Assembly (NCBI GenBank): GCA_030704615.1
Contig: CM060732.1
Span: forward strand, 4,402,001 to 4,466,000
DNA length: 64,000 bases
Source: Takakia lepidozioides
Lineage: Eukaryota > Streptophyta > Takakiopsida > Takakiales > Takakiaceae
Direction of reading: 5' to 3'
In this document: positions 54,652-64,000 of the stretch, in pieces
Layout of the letters: the number at the start of each line of letters is the position of its first letter
How positions within the stretch are numbered: position 1 is the stretch's first letter
Notes under the pieces: generated by a model
The model's input: the letters and a program-made list of their open reading frames with translations, nothing else
What the model was told of the DNA's origin: nothing
The model's database searches: none
Position numbers and translations under genes: made by a program

Positions 54652-54899
54652 CCGGTCATGAACATGTCCCTAACCCCCTCTCCACAAGGTAACCGGGTAG
54701 AGAACCTGTTGCGGCTTATGGTTTGGAATACTAAGTTCCTAACATAGCCTACACCTGAACTTGCATGACCATGGGAATATCATGAAGATACTCCTCAAAC
54801 CGCCCTCCATGAGCTTCAAAATTCGGCCTTCCAGACCACTGCCAGTCCTTAGTCCACCAGTGCCTCCACGAGTCAGCACAAGCCATCCACAGGTCAACA

Positions 54900-56335
54900 C
54901 GGGCCACCACAGACCAGCACAGGCCCACACAGCTCACTGGTCACAGCCATCACAGTCCCACAGGCCACTGGCACAGCCTGTCACAGCCCTCACAGCTCGT
55001 CACAGCCTCAAAGGCCTCAGGCACAGCCTATCACAGCCCCTCACAGCCCGTCACAGCCCCAAAGGCCTCAGGCGCGGCCTGTCACAGCCCCTCACAGCCC
55101 CTCACAGCCCAAGGCCATGGGCACGGCCTGTCACAGCCCCTCACAGCCCGTCACAGCCTCAAAGGCCTCAGGCACGGCCTGTCACAGCCCATCACAGCCC
55201 CAAAGGCCTCAGGCACGGCCTGTCACAGCCCCTCACAGCCCGTCACAGCCCCAAAGGCCTCAGGCGCGGCCTGTCACAGCCCCTCACAGCCCTCACAGCC
55301 CCAAAGGCCATGGGCACGGCCTGTCACAGCCCCTCACAGCCCGTCACAGCCTCAAAGGCCTCAGGCACGGCCTGTCACAGCCCCTCACAGCCCGTCACAG
55401 CCCCAAAGGCCATGGGCAGGGCCTGTCACAGCCCCTCACAGCCCGTCACAGCCTCAAAGGCCTCAGGCACGGCCTGTCACAGCCCCTCACAGCCCGTCAC
55501 AGCCCCAAAGGCCTCAGGCAGGGCCTGTCACAGCCCCTCACAGCCCATCACAGCCCCAAAGGCCTCAGGCACGGCCTGTCACAGCCCCTCACAGCCCGTC
55601 ACAGCCTCAAAGGCCTCAGGCACGGCCTGTCACAGCCCCTCACAGCCCGCCACAGCCTCAAAGGCCTCAGGCACGGCCTGTCACAGCCCCTCACAGCCCG
55701 TCACAGCCCCAAAGGCCTCAGGCACGGCCTGTCACAGCCCCTCTCAGCCCGTCACAGCCCCAAAGGCCTCGGGCACGGCCTGTCACAGCCCCAAAGGCCA
55801 TGGCACGGCCTGTCACAGCCCCTCACAGCCCGTCACAGCCGCAAAGGCCTCAGGCACGGCCTGTCACAGCCCCTCACAGCCCATCACAGCCCCAAAGGCC
55901 ATGGGCACAGCCTGTCACAGCCCGTCACAGCCCCACAGGCCTCAGGGCACAGCCTGTCACAGCCCCGCACAGCCCCACAGGGCACAGGGCACAGCCTGTC
56001 ACAGCCCATCACAGCCCATCACAGCCTCAAAGGCCTCAGGCACGGCCTGTCACAGCCCCTCACAGCCCATCACAGCCCCAAAGGCCATGGGCACAGCCTG
56101 TCACAGCCCGTCACAGCCCCACAGGCCTTAGGGCACAGCCTATCACAGCCCCAAAAGGCCACTGGGCACAGCCTGTCACAGCCTGACACAGCCCATCACA
56201 GCCCCACAAGGCACAGGGCACAGCCTGTCACAGCCCATCACAGCCTGTCACAGCTTGCCACAGCCCGTCACAGCTCGCCACAGCCTGACACAGCCCGTCA
56301 CAGCTTGCCACAGCCTGTCACAGCCCCACACATGG
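54900..56335. repeat. CACAGCCC minisatellite in the retrotransposon leader
   Basis: A unit of roughly 55-60 bp (CTCACAGCCCGTCACAGCCC, then AAAGGCCTCAGGCACGGCCT) is repeated more than twenty times, with a ten-base subunit CACAGCCCST. It lies upstream of gag in the 5' leader and is transcribed as GGCTGTGA-rich RNA. The long plus-strand frames (456, 411 and 128 codons of HSPSQPVTAPKA type) are products of the repeat in all frames and are antisense to the element; I do not call them genes. Confidence 0.92.
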
Positions 56336-57882
56336 CCGCTCTGGCAGTTTAGCCATTTCTCCAAGGGGTTTAGCCACGCCAAGCTAGGGTTTGTGTCTCT
56401 TGGACTCTAGGCTTCTTTCCACCGAGCTATGGTGGCTGTGAGGAAATCAGCAAGGTATCCTTGCTCTTTCGGCTCCCACACACCACCATAGTAGCCCTAA
56501 GCCATGAGGTGGTTGCCACAAACCAAGCCTTCTTTCTCACTTAGCCTACCCAAACACGCCACTAAACTCAATGGCAAACAACCAAGCCCTGCTGGTTCCC
56601 AGCCCTTGTGAGCACTCATTCAAGCACTCTCCTTGGCCATAGCATCTGTCTTAGAGCCTCTTCCAGCCCCCTACACCTGCTGCTTCAAGAGTTGCGCTCC
56701 CTTCAAGCTTGAAGTTGAAACCCCAACTCACATAGGCCCTACAAGTGCTTTTCTTTCACTCCAAGTGGAAACCAGCCCTAGACCTTCCGTTCTAGCTCTC
56801 TAAAGCTTGAAAACAAGAGCCTCAATGGGCTGAAGGCATGCTCCACACATGCCCCACTCTCACCATAAAAGAATCAGCTCATTTGCTTCATTTCTTGCAC
56901 CCACAAACCTGAAAATACAAGCTTCAGCATGCTGAAAGCATGCTCCACATGCCCTACAGGGAAACCAGCCCCTTCCTTCCTTTCTTGCACTCCCACACCT
57001 GAAAGTGCAAGCCTTCACCAGGCTAATAGCATGCTCCATACATGCATTGCCCTCACATAAGGGAAGTCAGCCCTTCCCTCTTCCTTGCTTGCCCTCCAAG
57101 CTTGAAGATGGAAGCTTCAATGAGCTGAATACATGCTCCACACATGCAACCTCTTCACACAAGAGATATCAGCCCCCTATCTTGGCTCCTTGGCTCCTTG
57201 ATGCTCTCTAAGACAAGACTAAGCACTCCATAGCCTTTGCCAAGCTCCTGAAACCCTAAGGCTTACATTTCCAGCCACAAGACACTTCTCTTGTGGTGCA
57301 AGAGCTCTTCTTCCAAGCTCTGTAACCCTAGGTGCACATTCCATGGCCTTGCCGCACCTCTTAGCTCCTGTTCCAGCCCTGCTCTCGCCATGACAAGAGC
57401 CCTCTCAATGCTGAAGCTCGAGATTGAAACCCAATCTCACCATACTCCACAAAGTGCACTGATTTGCCCCAAGCCAAATCAGCCCTTTCGCTTGGTCTTG
57501 CAATCCTTCACACAATGACAGCTCGCATTCCCAAGTCCAGTTCTCAGCTTTGCCACCAAAGCCACTATAACCTGCTCTTGACTGGTCCTCTTCCCAATCG
57601 TGCTTGCTCATGCATGTACACAATCTGAAACCATCAAGGTGCTCTGGAATTACCTACAGTATGGTGCTTTCATCTCTGAAGCTGAAGATCGAATGCCAAG
57701 GTTTACCACCTCGTAACCCACATCGCCTCCGCTTCTAACAACCAAGAGCTCCACGGTGCTCCTTGCATAACAACTTGGTTTCTCTCATTCTCAAGCAAAA
57801 ACCACAAGTGCTACAACTAACTCGTATCTAGCACTCATAGATACGAGCTCATCTTTCTCGAGTGATAAAGAGGAAGAATACA
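56336..57882. repeat. Retrotransposon leader with degenerate ~105-bp repeat
   Basis: Between the LTR and the minisatellite, a unit with CATGCTCCACACATGC, a variable spacer and CAGCCC.. TTCCTT..CTTGC recurs at about 56838, 56938, 57029 and 57132. No coding sequence on the minus strand. Such a long leader is unusual and may act in packaging or translation control; that is inference. Confidence 0.65.
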
Positions 57883-58189
57883 AGCACAAGCTCATGCGAG
57901 CTCACAAAGCTGAAGCATAAACTCATGCATATATAACCTCATCACTCAAATACAAGTCAAGCCAAGTGCACCCCACGCCATGGGGAATCCACACTACGGC
58001 GCCATAGCTAGGCGCGGTGAGGCTCAACTCGAGAAAGATGAGCCTCCCGCGCTTGCCGTGAAGATAACCACTCCAGGGCCTAAATCTGCCTTGACCCCTG
58101 GATTGACACTTGGGCCAATCCCAAATGTCAATATGTAAAAGCTAGCTATTTCCTAGCTAGTTTCACACTAGTGGTAAAATAACTTGACA
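57883..58189 (-). repeat. 5' LTR (right copy)
   Basis: 307 bp identical to the left copy; TATA-like box at 57930-57935 on the minus strand. Downstream (57882 and below) the minus strand continues TGTATTCTTCCTCTTTATC and a 9-bp-stem hairpin (CTCGTATCT/AGATACGAG at 57829-57855). The LTR may extend into this U5-like sequence; no standard primer site was recognised. Confidence 0.9.
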
Positions 58190-58219
58190 AGGTTAAATAG
58201 AGTAGCCTCTAAGTAATAT

Positions 58220-60147
58220 GTGCAACTGTGAAACTGAAAAGAAGCTAAACTACATGCCTTCCAACTCGACCATTATGAAATCTGGTGCCACGAGCCTGGT
58301 TGTGTATTGCGACAAGCTCTGCAGAAAATGGAACCCACAAGATCTCTCATTGGCTTCCATTGGAACATTTGGGTCTTCCCCGTACACCCTTCGGACTGCA
58401 GCCCAATTTGCTTGTGCGTTGTCCGCCATGAAACCACAGAAATTTGGCGGGCCAATCCCGCCCTGGCCATCTGTTCGTTTATTCCCTGCCAAAGAAGCAT
58501 CTCCAATTGTGTGTCCTCCCCTTTCATCTCACAAATAGCAATTGTCATTAGTATCCTGCAGTGGGGATCGTAGACATGTGCACAATCGTCACCCATTGGT
58601 GATTTGCAATTCGCTTGATATGGTCGAACATGACCCAACTGTTTGACAAGTCTCCACTCGTCATCCGGTGGACCAGATCCACGCCGCCGCCAGGCCCACA
58701 CGATGACATTTTGAATATGAAACAATGATCTGCCTCACTCCCTTGTCCTGGAAACCGACTTCCATGAATGAAGTCATATCCACATCGTCGCTTCACCTCC
58801 AAAATGGACTGCATATCCGAGCCGAGCCCAATTTTCTGTTTGCAGTCCAGACAATGTGGTTTCGGACATTCGGTGAACAGACGTGGGACACCGACTCCAG
58901 CAATGCCTCCATTTCCTTCTCATCGAGAGGAACTCTGTCGGAGCCATCTTCTGACATTATTCTGCCCAATGCCATCTTATGGGCGGCCTGCAGCTGTATC
59001 TGTTTCGGTTTGGTACCAGGTCTCAACTTCACCTCCTCCTGAATGAGCTGCTCTGCCTCCTGGGCAGCCTCCCGCGAGTTCCCCCTCGCCAATTTGTGAC
59101 AGTGCACACCAATGTGTATGCAAGCTTGTGTGAGGTGTGGCAAAAGGTGGCACACATAGTACTGCTTGGCATTACAAATAGACATGCAATGCAGTGGTTC
59201 TTTGTAATGCGCGCACTCAAATGTGGAGTTTGGAACCTTTTTCTAAGCTCGAAATGGTTGAGGAGTTGTGCCTGTCCAATCCGTCTCGTTCCTATGACCT
59301 TTGGATTTATAGTGGAAGCAGGTTGGGGAGAAACACCGCAGTGTGCCCGCACACCATCGAGCATCTTTATGCTGGTGGTTCTGGTGACGCACCAAGGGTG
59401 ACCGTCATGTTTTCTATCCATATCTGTCAACATTCCGGACGCTCTGGAATTGTCCGTTCAAGGAGGGAACTCAAAAAAAAAATTGTTGTCGACGTCTGGG
59501 GGAAGATGTGTCACAGATTTGATTTTGAACTTGTTGTAGTCCAGCGCAGTCAACTCGGAATGGTGTCCCTCCGTGTGCAACCCTTGCAGAATATCAAGAA
59601 TGGATCGAGTTGCTGAGCTCGTATTGGGAATATGAATCCTTCCTCCGCTGATGTCCATTGAGGACTTGCCTGATCTCCAGGATGATCTTGGAACTTCCAT
59701 GACCTCATCTGAGTCCGACAGGTTGTGAACAACCTGGTTCTCGCTCATCTTCATTGATGGCGGAGACTTCGTATTAACTTCGTTGCGGAATTCTGTCTTT
59801 GAGGTACCAACTTTCAGATTCGCAGATTCTTTCGTGGAAGGCGGTAGGAAAGAAGGCGCATTTGGTGGGAAAATGAAGTCCCAAACAGCCTTGTATATGA
59901 CGTTGTCCAATGGTGGAACTCGCCATTCCCTACCGTTGCCAAAATCATCGTGGAGCACAACAATACTTTTGACTACAACTCCATTTGAATCCTTCCTTTC
60001 CTCCTCCAGGAATACTGACCCCGGTTTCAGCTGGTATCGGACGCAGAGATATTTCTCCATAACCCGACAGATTCCCCCTGTGAACCGAAATGTAGCTCTA
60101 TGCTCGTGAGGAGGGCAGTACACTATTGCGCTCGAGTTTTCAGCCAT
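58220..60147 (-). pseudogene. MULE-like transposase, N-terminal and DDE part (copy 2)
   Basis: The likely start is the ATG at 60147 (MAENSSAIVYCPPHEHRATF), opening an N-terminal domain like the PB1/ubiquitin-like region of many MULE proteins. The frame runs to a TGA at 59458 near a T homopolymer. Further coding in other frames: ACIHIGVHCHKLARGNSREA and LRPGTKPKQIQLQAAHKMAL (59185-58793), FKMSSCGPGGGVDLVHRM (58814-58548), and the transposase core YDPHCRILMTIAICEMKGED with FCGFMADNAQANWAAVRRVY and ERSCGFHFLQSL (58560-58250). The MADNAQ aspartate and the C-x2-H pair fit the MULE DDE/CxxH pattern. Stops and shifts indicate decay or missed introns. The gene is cut by the LTR element and resumes at 46.06 kb. 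Confidence 0.7.
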
Positions 60148-60740
60148 GGGAGATGTGCATAGAAGACTGCGAGCACGGCGTTCGGGCAAGCGCCCTGGGA
60201 GAAGCGGGGATGCAGCGAGGCAAAGCAATGTAGGGCCGATATTTCCGAGCGACGAAGCCTATTCATGAATTCGGCGAGACCACACTCCCAAAAATCCACT
60301 GTCAAAGTTTTCATGAACCTGGTCTCCGAAATGCGGCCCCTGGCCTTTCCGCAATAACTGCCAACGGTATGCAGTCAGAAGATTGCAGACTTGTGCAGGT
60401 GCCCTGCGCAAACCAATAATTGCGGCGTCTGATGAGAAGCGTGGGGGGGGGGCGAGTGTGCAAGCACCTTCCCGATGGATAGAGGGAATTGAAAGAGATG
60501 TGGCATTCCCCAGGGTCTGAGTACAAGATTGAGTGCTGGACCCTCTCAGGCAAAATTCAACATTGCACAAAAAGTGGAACTTTGGTTCAAAGGAAGATTT
60601 TTATTCATATAATGAGCTGTGACAAGTATGCATGCCCTCACAAGCCGAGGTAAGCCAAAGGTATGCATGCAATCCATGTTGAGGTAGGTTGGGAATTTGC
60701 TGTCGTGTTGCACTGTTGTCACCAAGAAGCTCGAACCTCG
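60148..60740. other. Upstream flank of MULE-like copy 2
   Basis: No credible gene; 60440-60460 has a short G/C homopolymer. May contain the promoter of the transposase-like gene or an intron linking to the domain at 60.75-61.02 kb. Confidence 0.35.
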
Positions 60741-61025
60741 ATTGGCCTCTCAACAAGCTCATGACTGACAGGGTGTCGGTAGGCGAAGACAATGGATGCA
60801 GCCCGCTCCCCTTTGGTGTAGTGGATAACAGTGTCATGTCCTCCGATATATGCACCATCGTAAATGGAGATCTTTGTTGTGGAGACTCTATGTCCATAAG
60901 ACTCATCCTCGTAGCTTATGAGAATTTCCCCATAGACTGTTTGCGAGGGAATCCTCGGAGGCCTATACGTACACCCGATGCAATCGTCGTAGGTCCACTG
61001 GCATTACCTCCAATGATACAAGAAG
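60741..61025 (-). pseudogene. Unrecognised conserved domain (copy 2)
   Basis: Minus-strand translation: QWTYDDCIGCTYRPPRIPS, TVYGEILISYEDESYGHRV, STTKISIYDGAYIGGHDTVI, HYTKGERAASIVFAYRHP. Open across this stretch and clearly homologous to 38000-37735. Just upstream of the MULE-like start on the same strand, so it may be a 5' exon of that gene or a neighbouring element gene. The function is unknown. Confidence 0.5.
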
Positions 61026-61560
61026 GTCGTGCGGCTTTTGGGGATGTCCTATGTAGACGGATATTCCAGATCGACGATTCGCAGGCACCAGAGCCGCGCA
61101 AGCCCGTCCCTACGAGGCTGATCGTGGAAGCCAGGCTGGTACTCAAGAGCGGACAGGCTCACCTGCCTCTGCTGAGACTGGTCTATCCAATCCTGCAGGA
61201 GTATAAAAATGTCCCCTGACTTGGGGCGAGAAGTTCCACGGGGTGAGACCGCCGTTGGGGCAATTGCCAGGATCCCGACACGCCATCGCCAAATAGTGAA
61301 AGGGCTGCCAGGAAGCAAAGCGGGAGCGCCGGGAAGCAGACCCGGGAGTACTCAGTATAGGAGGAGAGGAAGTGGGAGGAGCGGAGGAGAGGAATTGGTC
61401 TTGCTGGCCAAGTTTGAAACGCAGTGGGTGTAGGGGGAAATTTGGACAACTGGCAAACAAATGCACAACATTTAATATGTCCGTACCCGGGGATGAGGCG
61501 CAACATTTACTTCGTGGTCGGCTCCATAAAACCACGTCTCGCAAGAGAGCTCTCGGGGGG
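61026..61560. other. Spacer, nothing recognised
   Basis: GC-rich; several overlapping frames on both strands but none with a domain. Confidence 0.35.
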
Positions 61561-61569
61561 AGATAGCGC

Positions 61570-63150
61570 CAAGTGTCACACCAAGTCTATCCCGCCGAAT
61601 TTTCATCCAGGGGGGTTGGATGAAGTCGTCTCGGGGGGAGAGGGCTCCAAGTGGCTCCCAAATTTCATCCCCCGGATGGAAATACGATGCCGAATTTCCA
61701 TCCAGGGGTGTTTGGATGAAGTTGTCTCGGGGGGAGGGTGCGACAGGTGGCACACTAAGTCCATCCCCTGGATGGAAATACGGCGCCGAATTTCCATCCA
61801 GGGGTGTTTGGATGAAGTTGTCTCGGGGGGAGGGTGCGAAAGGTTGCACACCAAGTCCATCCCCTGGATGGAAAAATGATGCCGAGTTTCCATCCAGGGG
61901 ATGAAGTCTGTGCGCCAGCTGCCCCCCCCCCCCCTCCCCCCGAGACGACTTCATCCTGTGCCCCCTTGAAGAAAAAACGGCGCCGAATTTCCATCCAGGG
62001 GGTGAAGTTTGTGTGCCAGCTGCCCCCCCTTCCCCGAGACGACTTCATCCTGTCCCCCCTAGATGGAAAAACGGCGCCGGATTTCCATCCAGGGGATGAA
62101 GTCTGTGCGCCAGCTTGCCCCCCCTCCCCCGAGACGGCTTCATCCAGAGCCCCCTGGATGGAAATACGGCGCTGAATTTCCATCCGGGGGGGATTGGATG
62201 AAGTCGTCTCGGAAAAGACACAGGGCCTGCTGGCATACCAATTTCATCCCTTGGATGGATATTCGGCGCTGAATTTCCATCCGAGGGGGATTGGGTGAAG
62301 TCGTCTCGGTCGGACATAGGCCTTGTTGGCATACCAATTTCATCCCCTGGATGGAAATTCGGCGTCGTATTTCCATCCAGCGCGGTGCGATGGAACCCTC
62401 ATGTCCCATTTTTAGCCATTTTCCCCCCTGGATGGAAATTCGGCGCCGTATTTCCATCCAGGGGGTGTGGATGAAGTCCTGTCAGGGGGACGGAGGGGCA
62501 CCTGGCGCACGAAGTACACCCCCTTGGATGCAAATTCGGCGCCGAATTTTCATCCAGGGGGTCTGGATTCGTCTCGTGGGGAGGGAGGGGCACCTGGCGC
62601 ACGAAGTCCATCCCCCTGGATGGAAATTTGGCGCCGTATTTCCATCCACGGGGTCTGGATGAAGTCGTCTCGGGGGGAGGGAGGGCCACCTGGCACACGA
62701 AGTCCACCCCCCTGGATGTAAATTCGGCGCCGTTATCCATGGGATCTGGATGAAGTCATCTCGGGGGGAGGGAGGGGCACCTGGCGCACGAAGTCCACCC
62801 CCCTGGATGGAAATTTGGCGTCGTTATCCACGGGGTTTGGATGAAGTCATCTCGGGGGGAGGGAGGGGCACCTGACGCACAAAGTCCATCCCCCTGGATG
62901 GAAATTCGACGTCGTATTTCCATCCAGGGGGTATGGATGAAGTCGTCTCGGGGGGAGGGAGGGGCACCTGACGCACGAAGTCCATCCCCCTGGATGGAAA
63001 CTCCGCGCCGTATTTCCATCCAGGAGGTCTAGATGAAGTCGTCTCGGGCGGAGGGAGGGGGACTTGGCGCACGAAGTTACACCGCCTGGATGGAAATACG
63101 GCTCCGAATTTCCATCCAGGGGGTGTGGATGAAGCCGTCTCGTGGGGAGA
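61570..63150. repeat. Tandem array of 40-bp GGCGCC-centred palindromes, about 95-bp period
   Basis: About sixteen copies of CCCCTGGATGGAAATTCGGC and its inverse, meeting at GGCGCC, occur at about 61690, 61782, 61875, 61979, 62072, 62168, 62263, 62361, 62440, 62538, 62630, 62727, 62818, 62909, 63006 and 63104. The example at 61765-61804 is a 40-bp palindrome with one mismatched pair. Linkers are GGATGAAGTCGTCTCGGGG and GGAGGGAGGGGCACCTGGCG. Linkers at about 61915-62140 are in the opposite orientation. All open frames here, on both strands, are repeat artefacts. Confidence 0.93.
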
Positions 63151-64000
63151 GTTTTCGAGCTGTCACAATGATGTCCGCCGGCCATGCATTAATGTGCCGC
63201 CGTCGTCTCTTTTGAACCCACATGGTCCTGCACGGATTCCATGGTGGCTTCCCGGCTACGTCTGGAGCCCTTGATGTGACGGGTGGATGAAGTTCCACGC
63301 CCAGGCTGCCACCACGCATTAGCCGCGACATTTCTGTTATTTGGACTTATGCCGCGTCGAGAAGGGCGAGGCTCTGCCGAGAGAAACCCCAGTTCTCGAC
63401 CACGGTGCAAACTAAAACCTTTATACTACGGTCCGAAACCAAAGTCTTGCATGGCCAAACTGAAGCTACAGCAGGAGATCCCCTTGTCTTGCTCACAGCC
63501 CGCGCCAACTGAAGCCGAGCATTCTCAGGTGTGCCCCTGCTTCTTCCACTTTTCAGGGATTTTGCTGCTGCTTTTGCGGGCTTTTGCTTTCAGGGCTTTG
63601 AGGGCTTTTGCTTTTGCTTTTGCTGTTGCGTACTCTGCCTACTCTCACAACTCTGCCTCGTTTTCACTTTGCCTTTCGATTGGATGCCAGGGCCCTCCTG
63701 GTGGGGATGACAGAGTGAAGACGATCGTGACACGGTGGTGGTTTCCTCCACACCTCCAAGTCGTTGCAAGGGAGTTTTCCGCGAGACGTGGCAGGCAGCC
63801 TCTGGCATTCAGATTTTTGGGTCTCCAAAGGGGGGCCGAGGGGGCATCGACGAGGCCCTTCTTCCATTCGCAGGTGGACAAGACGCCCTGGACAAGGCTT
63901 ACTCACAGATAGCAATTTGGCCACAGTCGGGAGGTGGTGCGTAGGCTACAACACTCGAAATGAAAGGTGCAGGGCGATGGAAAGGGCTAGGCCATCCGCC
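63151..64000. other. Right edge, unassigned
   Basis: A plus-strand frame at 63283-63912 (209 codons) is open but has no recognisable domain. It contains a low-complexity CTTTTGCTTTTG tract (63570-63630) encoding AFAFRALRAFAFAFA. I do not treat it as a supported gene. Confidence 0.3.

Larger units (their letters stand above)
46594..58189 (-). mobile_element. Young Ty3/gypsy retrotransposon encoding a C5-DNA methyltransferase and PHD finger
   Basis: About 11.6 kb read on the minus strand: LTR (58189-57883), 3.2-kb leader with a 1.4-kb minisatellite, gag (54651), knuckles-protease-methyltransferase (53581-50483), RT-RNase H-integrase (50485-47913), integrase tail with PHD finger (47977-47351), then LTR (46900-46594). 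The two LTR segments are identical over 307 bp, so insertion is recent. The order PR-RT-RH-INT is Ty3/gypsy. It sits inside a MULE-like gene on the same strand. No 5-bp target duplication is visible, and the left end carries an extra copy of 65 bp of internal sequence. Three frame changes are present, of which the first two are -1 and could be programmed; the third looks like a 2-bp deletion. Retrotransposons with captured C5 methyltransferases have been reported in dinoflagellates and charophytes. Confidence 0.93.

Noticed and set aside
54761-56352. Very long plus-strand frames (up to 456 codons) of HSPSQPVTAPKA type
   Set aside because: They are open in several frames because the repeat unit lacks stops, are antisense to the retrotransposon and lie in its leader; repeat artefact.
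61472-63185. Many overlapping 60-160 codon frames on both strands
   Set aside because: All follow the 95-bp palindromic repeat; the same peptides recur in every frame.
63283-63912. 209-codon protein-coding gene at the right edge
   Set aside because: No domain, low-complexity middle, overlapping frames on the other strand; insufficient support.

Overview
The window looks like nuclear DNA from a large, repeat-rich land plant or other streptophyte. The evidence is: spliced genes with GT-AG introns; a plant-type MATH-BTB gene; decayed PPR-DYW genes of the abundant kind seen in seed-free vascular plants; plant Ty3/gypsy lineages; CACTA DNA transposons with 3-bp target duplications; and MULE-like transposase relatives with SWIM zinc fingers. 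The species cannot be fixed from sequence alone. Almost everything is mobile or satellite DNA. The only clearly intact host-type gene is the MATH-BTB adaptor at 27.4-28.6 kb.

Layout. 1-2.4 kb: array of short GC-rich palindromes. 2.7-3.9 kb: an unrecognised gene remnant. 4.3-9.6 kb: higher-order satellite built on a 120-bp monomer, with a discrete palindromic insertion at 6.16-6.85 kb. 9.5-11.55 kb: gag scrap, a perfect 90-bp duplication and another palindrome array. 12.8-18.55 kb: a roughly ten-exon decayed gene joining a ParB-like domain to an amino-type (N4/N6, beta-like) DNA methyltransferase-like domain, with 17 related palindromes confined to its introns. 19.2-25.1 kb: a Ty3/gypsy element split by an inversion. 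27.4-28.6 kb: MATH-BTB. 29.0-30.2 kb: PPR-DYW pseudogene. 30.3-33.25 kb: chromovirus remnant. 33.25-34.8 kb: C-terminal half of a MULE-like transposase. 35.77-37.36 kb and 38.32-43.67 kb: two CACTA-like elements, the larger carrying PPR scraps. 44.6-46.1 kb and 58.2-60.1 kb: the two halves of a second MULE-like gene, split by a young 11.6-kb LTR retrotransposon (46.6-58.2 kb). 61.6-63.15 kb: sixteen-unit array of 40-bp palindromes.

The most notable system is that LTR retrotransposon. Its two compared 307-bp LTR segments are identical. It is read on the minus strand as gag, then zinc knuckles plus aspartic protease plus a full C5-cytosine DNA methyltransferase domain, then reverse transcriptase, RNase H and integrase, then a PHD finger at the end of pol. 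A mobile element that carries both a DNA-methylation writer and a likely histone-tail reader could mark its own copies and choose chromatin targets; this is inference. Capture of C5 methyltransferases by retrotransposons is already known from dinoflagellates and charophytes, so the class is not new, but the combination here deserves attention.

The second notable system is the ParB/methyltransferase gene with its own palindrome array, which resembles a protein family kept beside candidate binding or modification sites. The copy shown has several stops and frame breaks, so it is probably one decayed member of a larger family.
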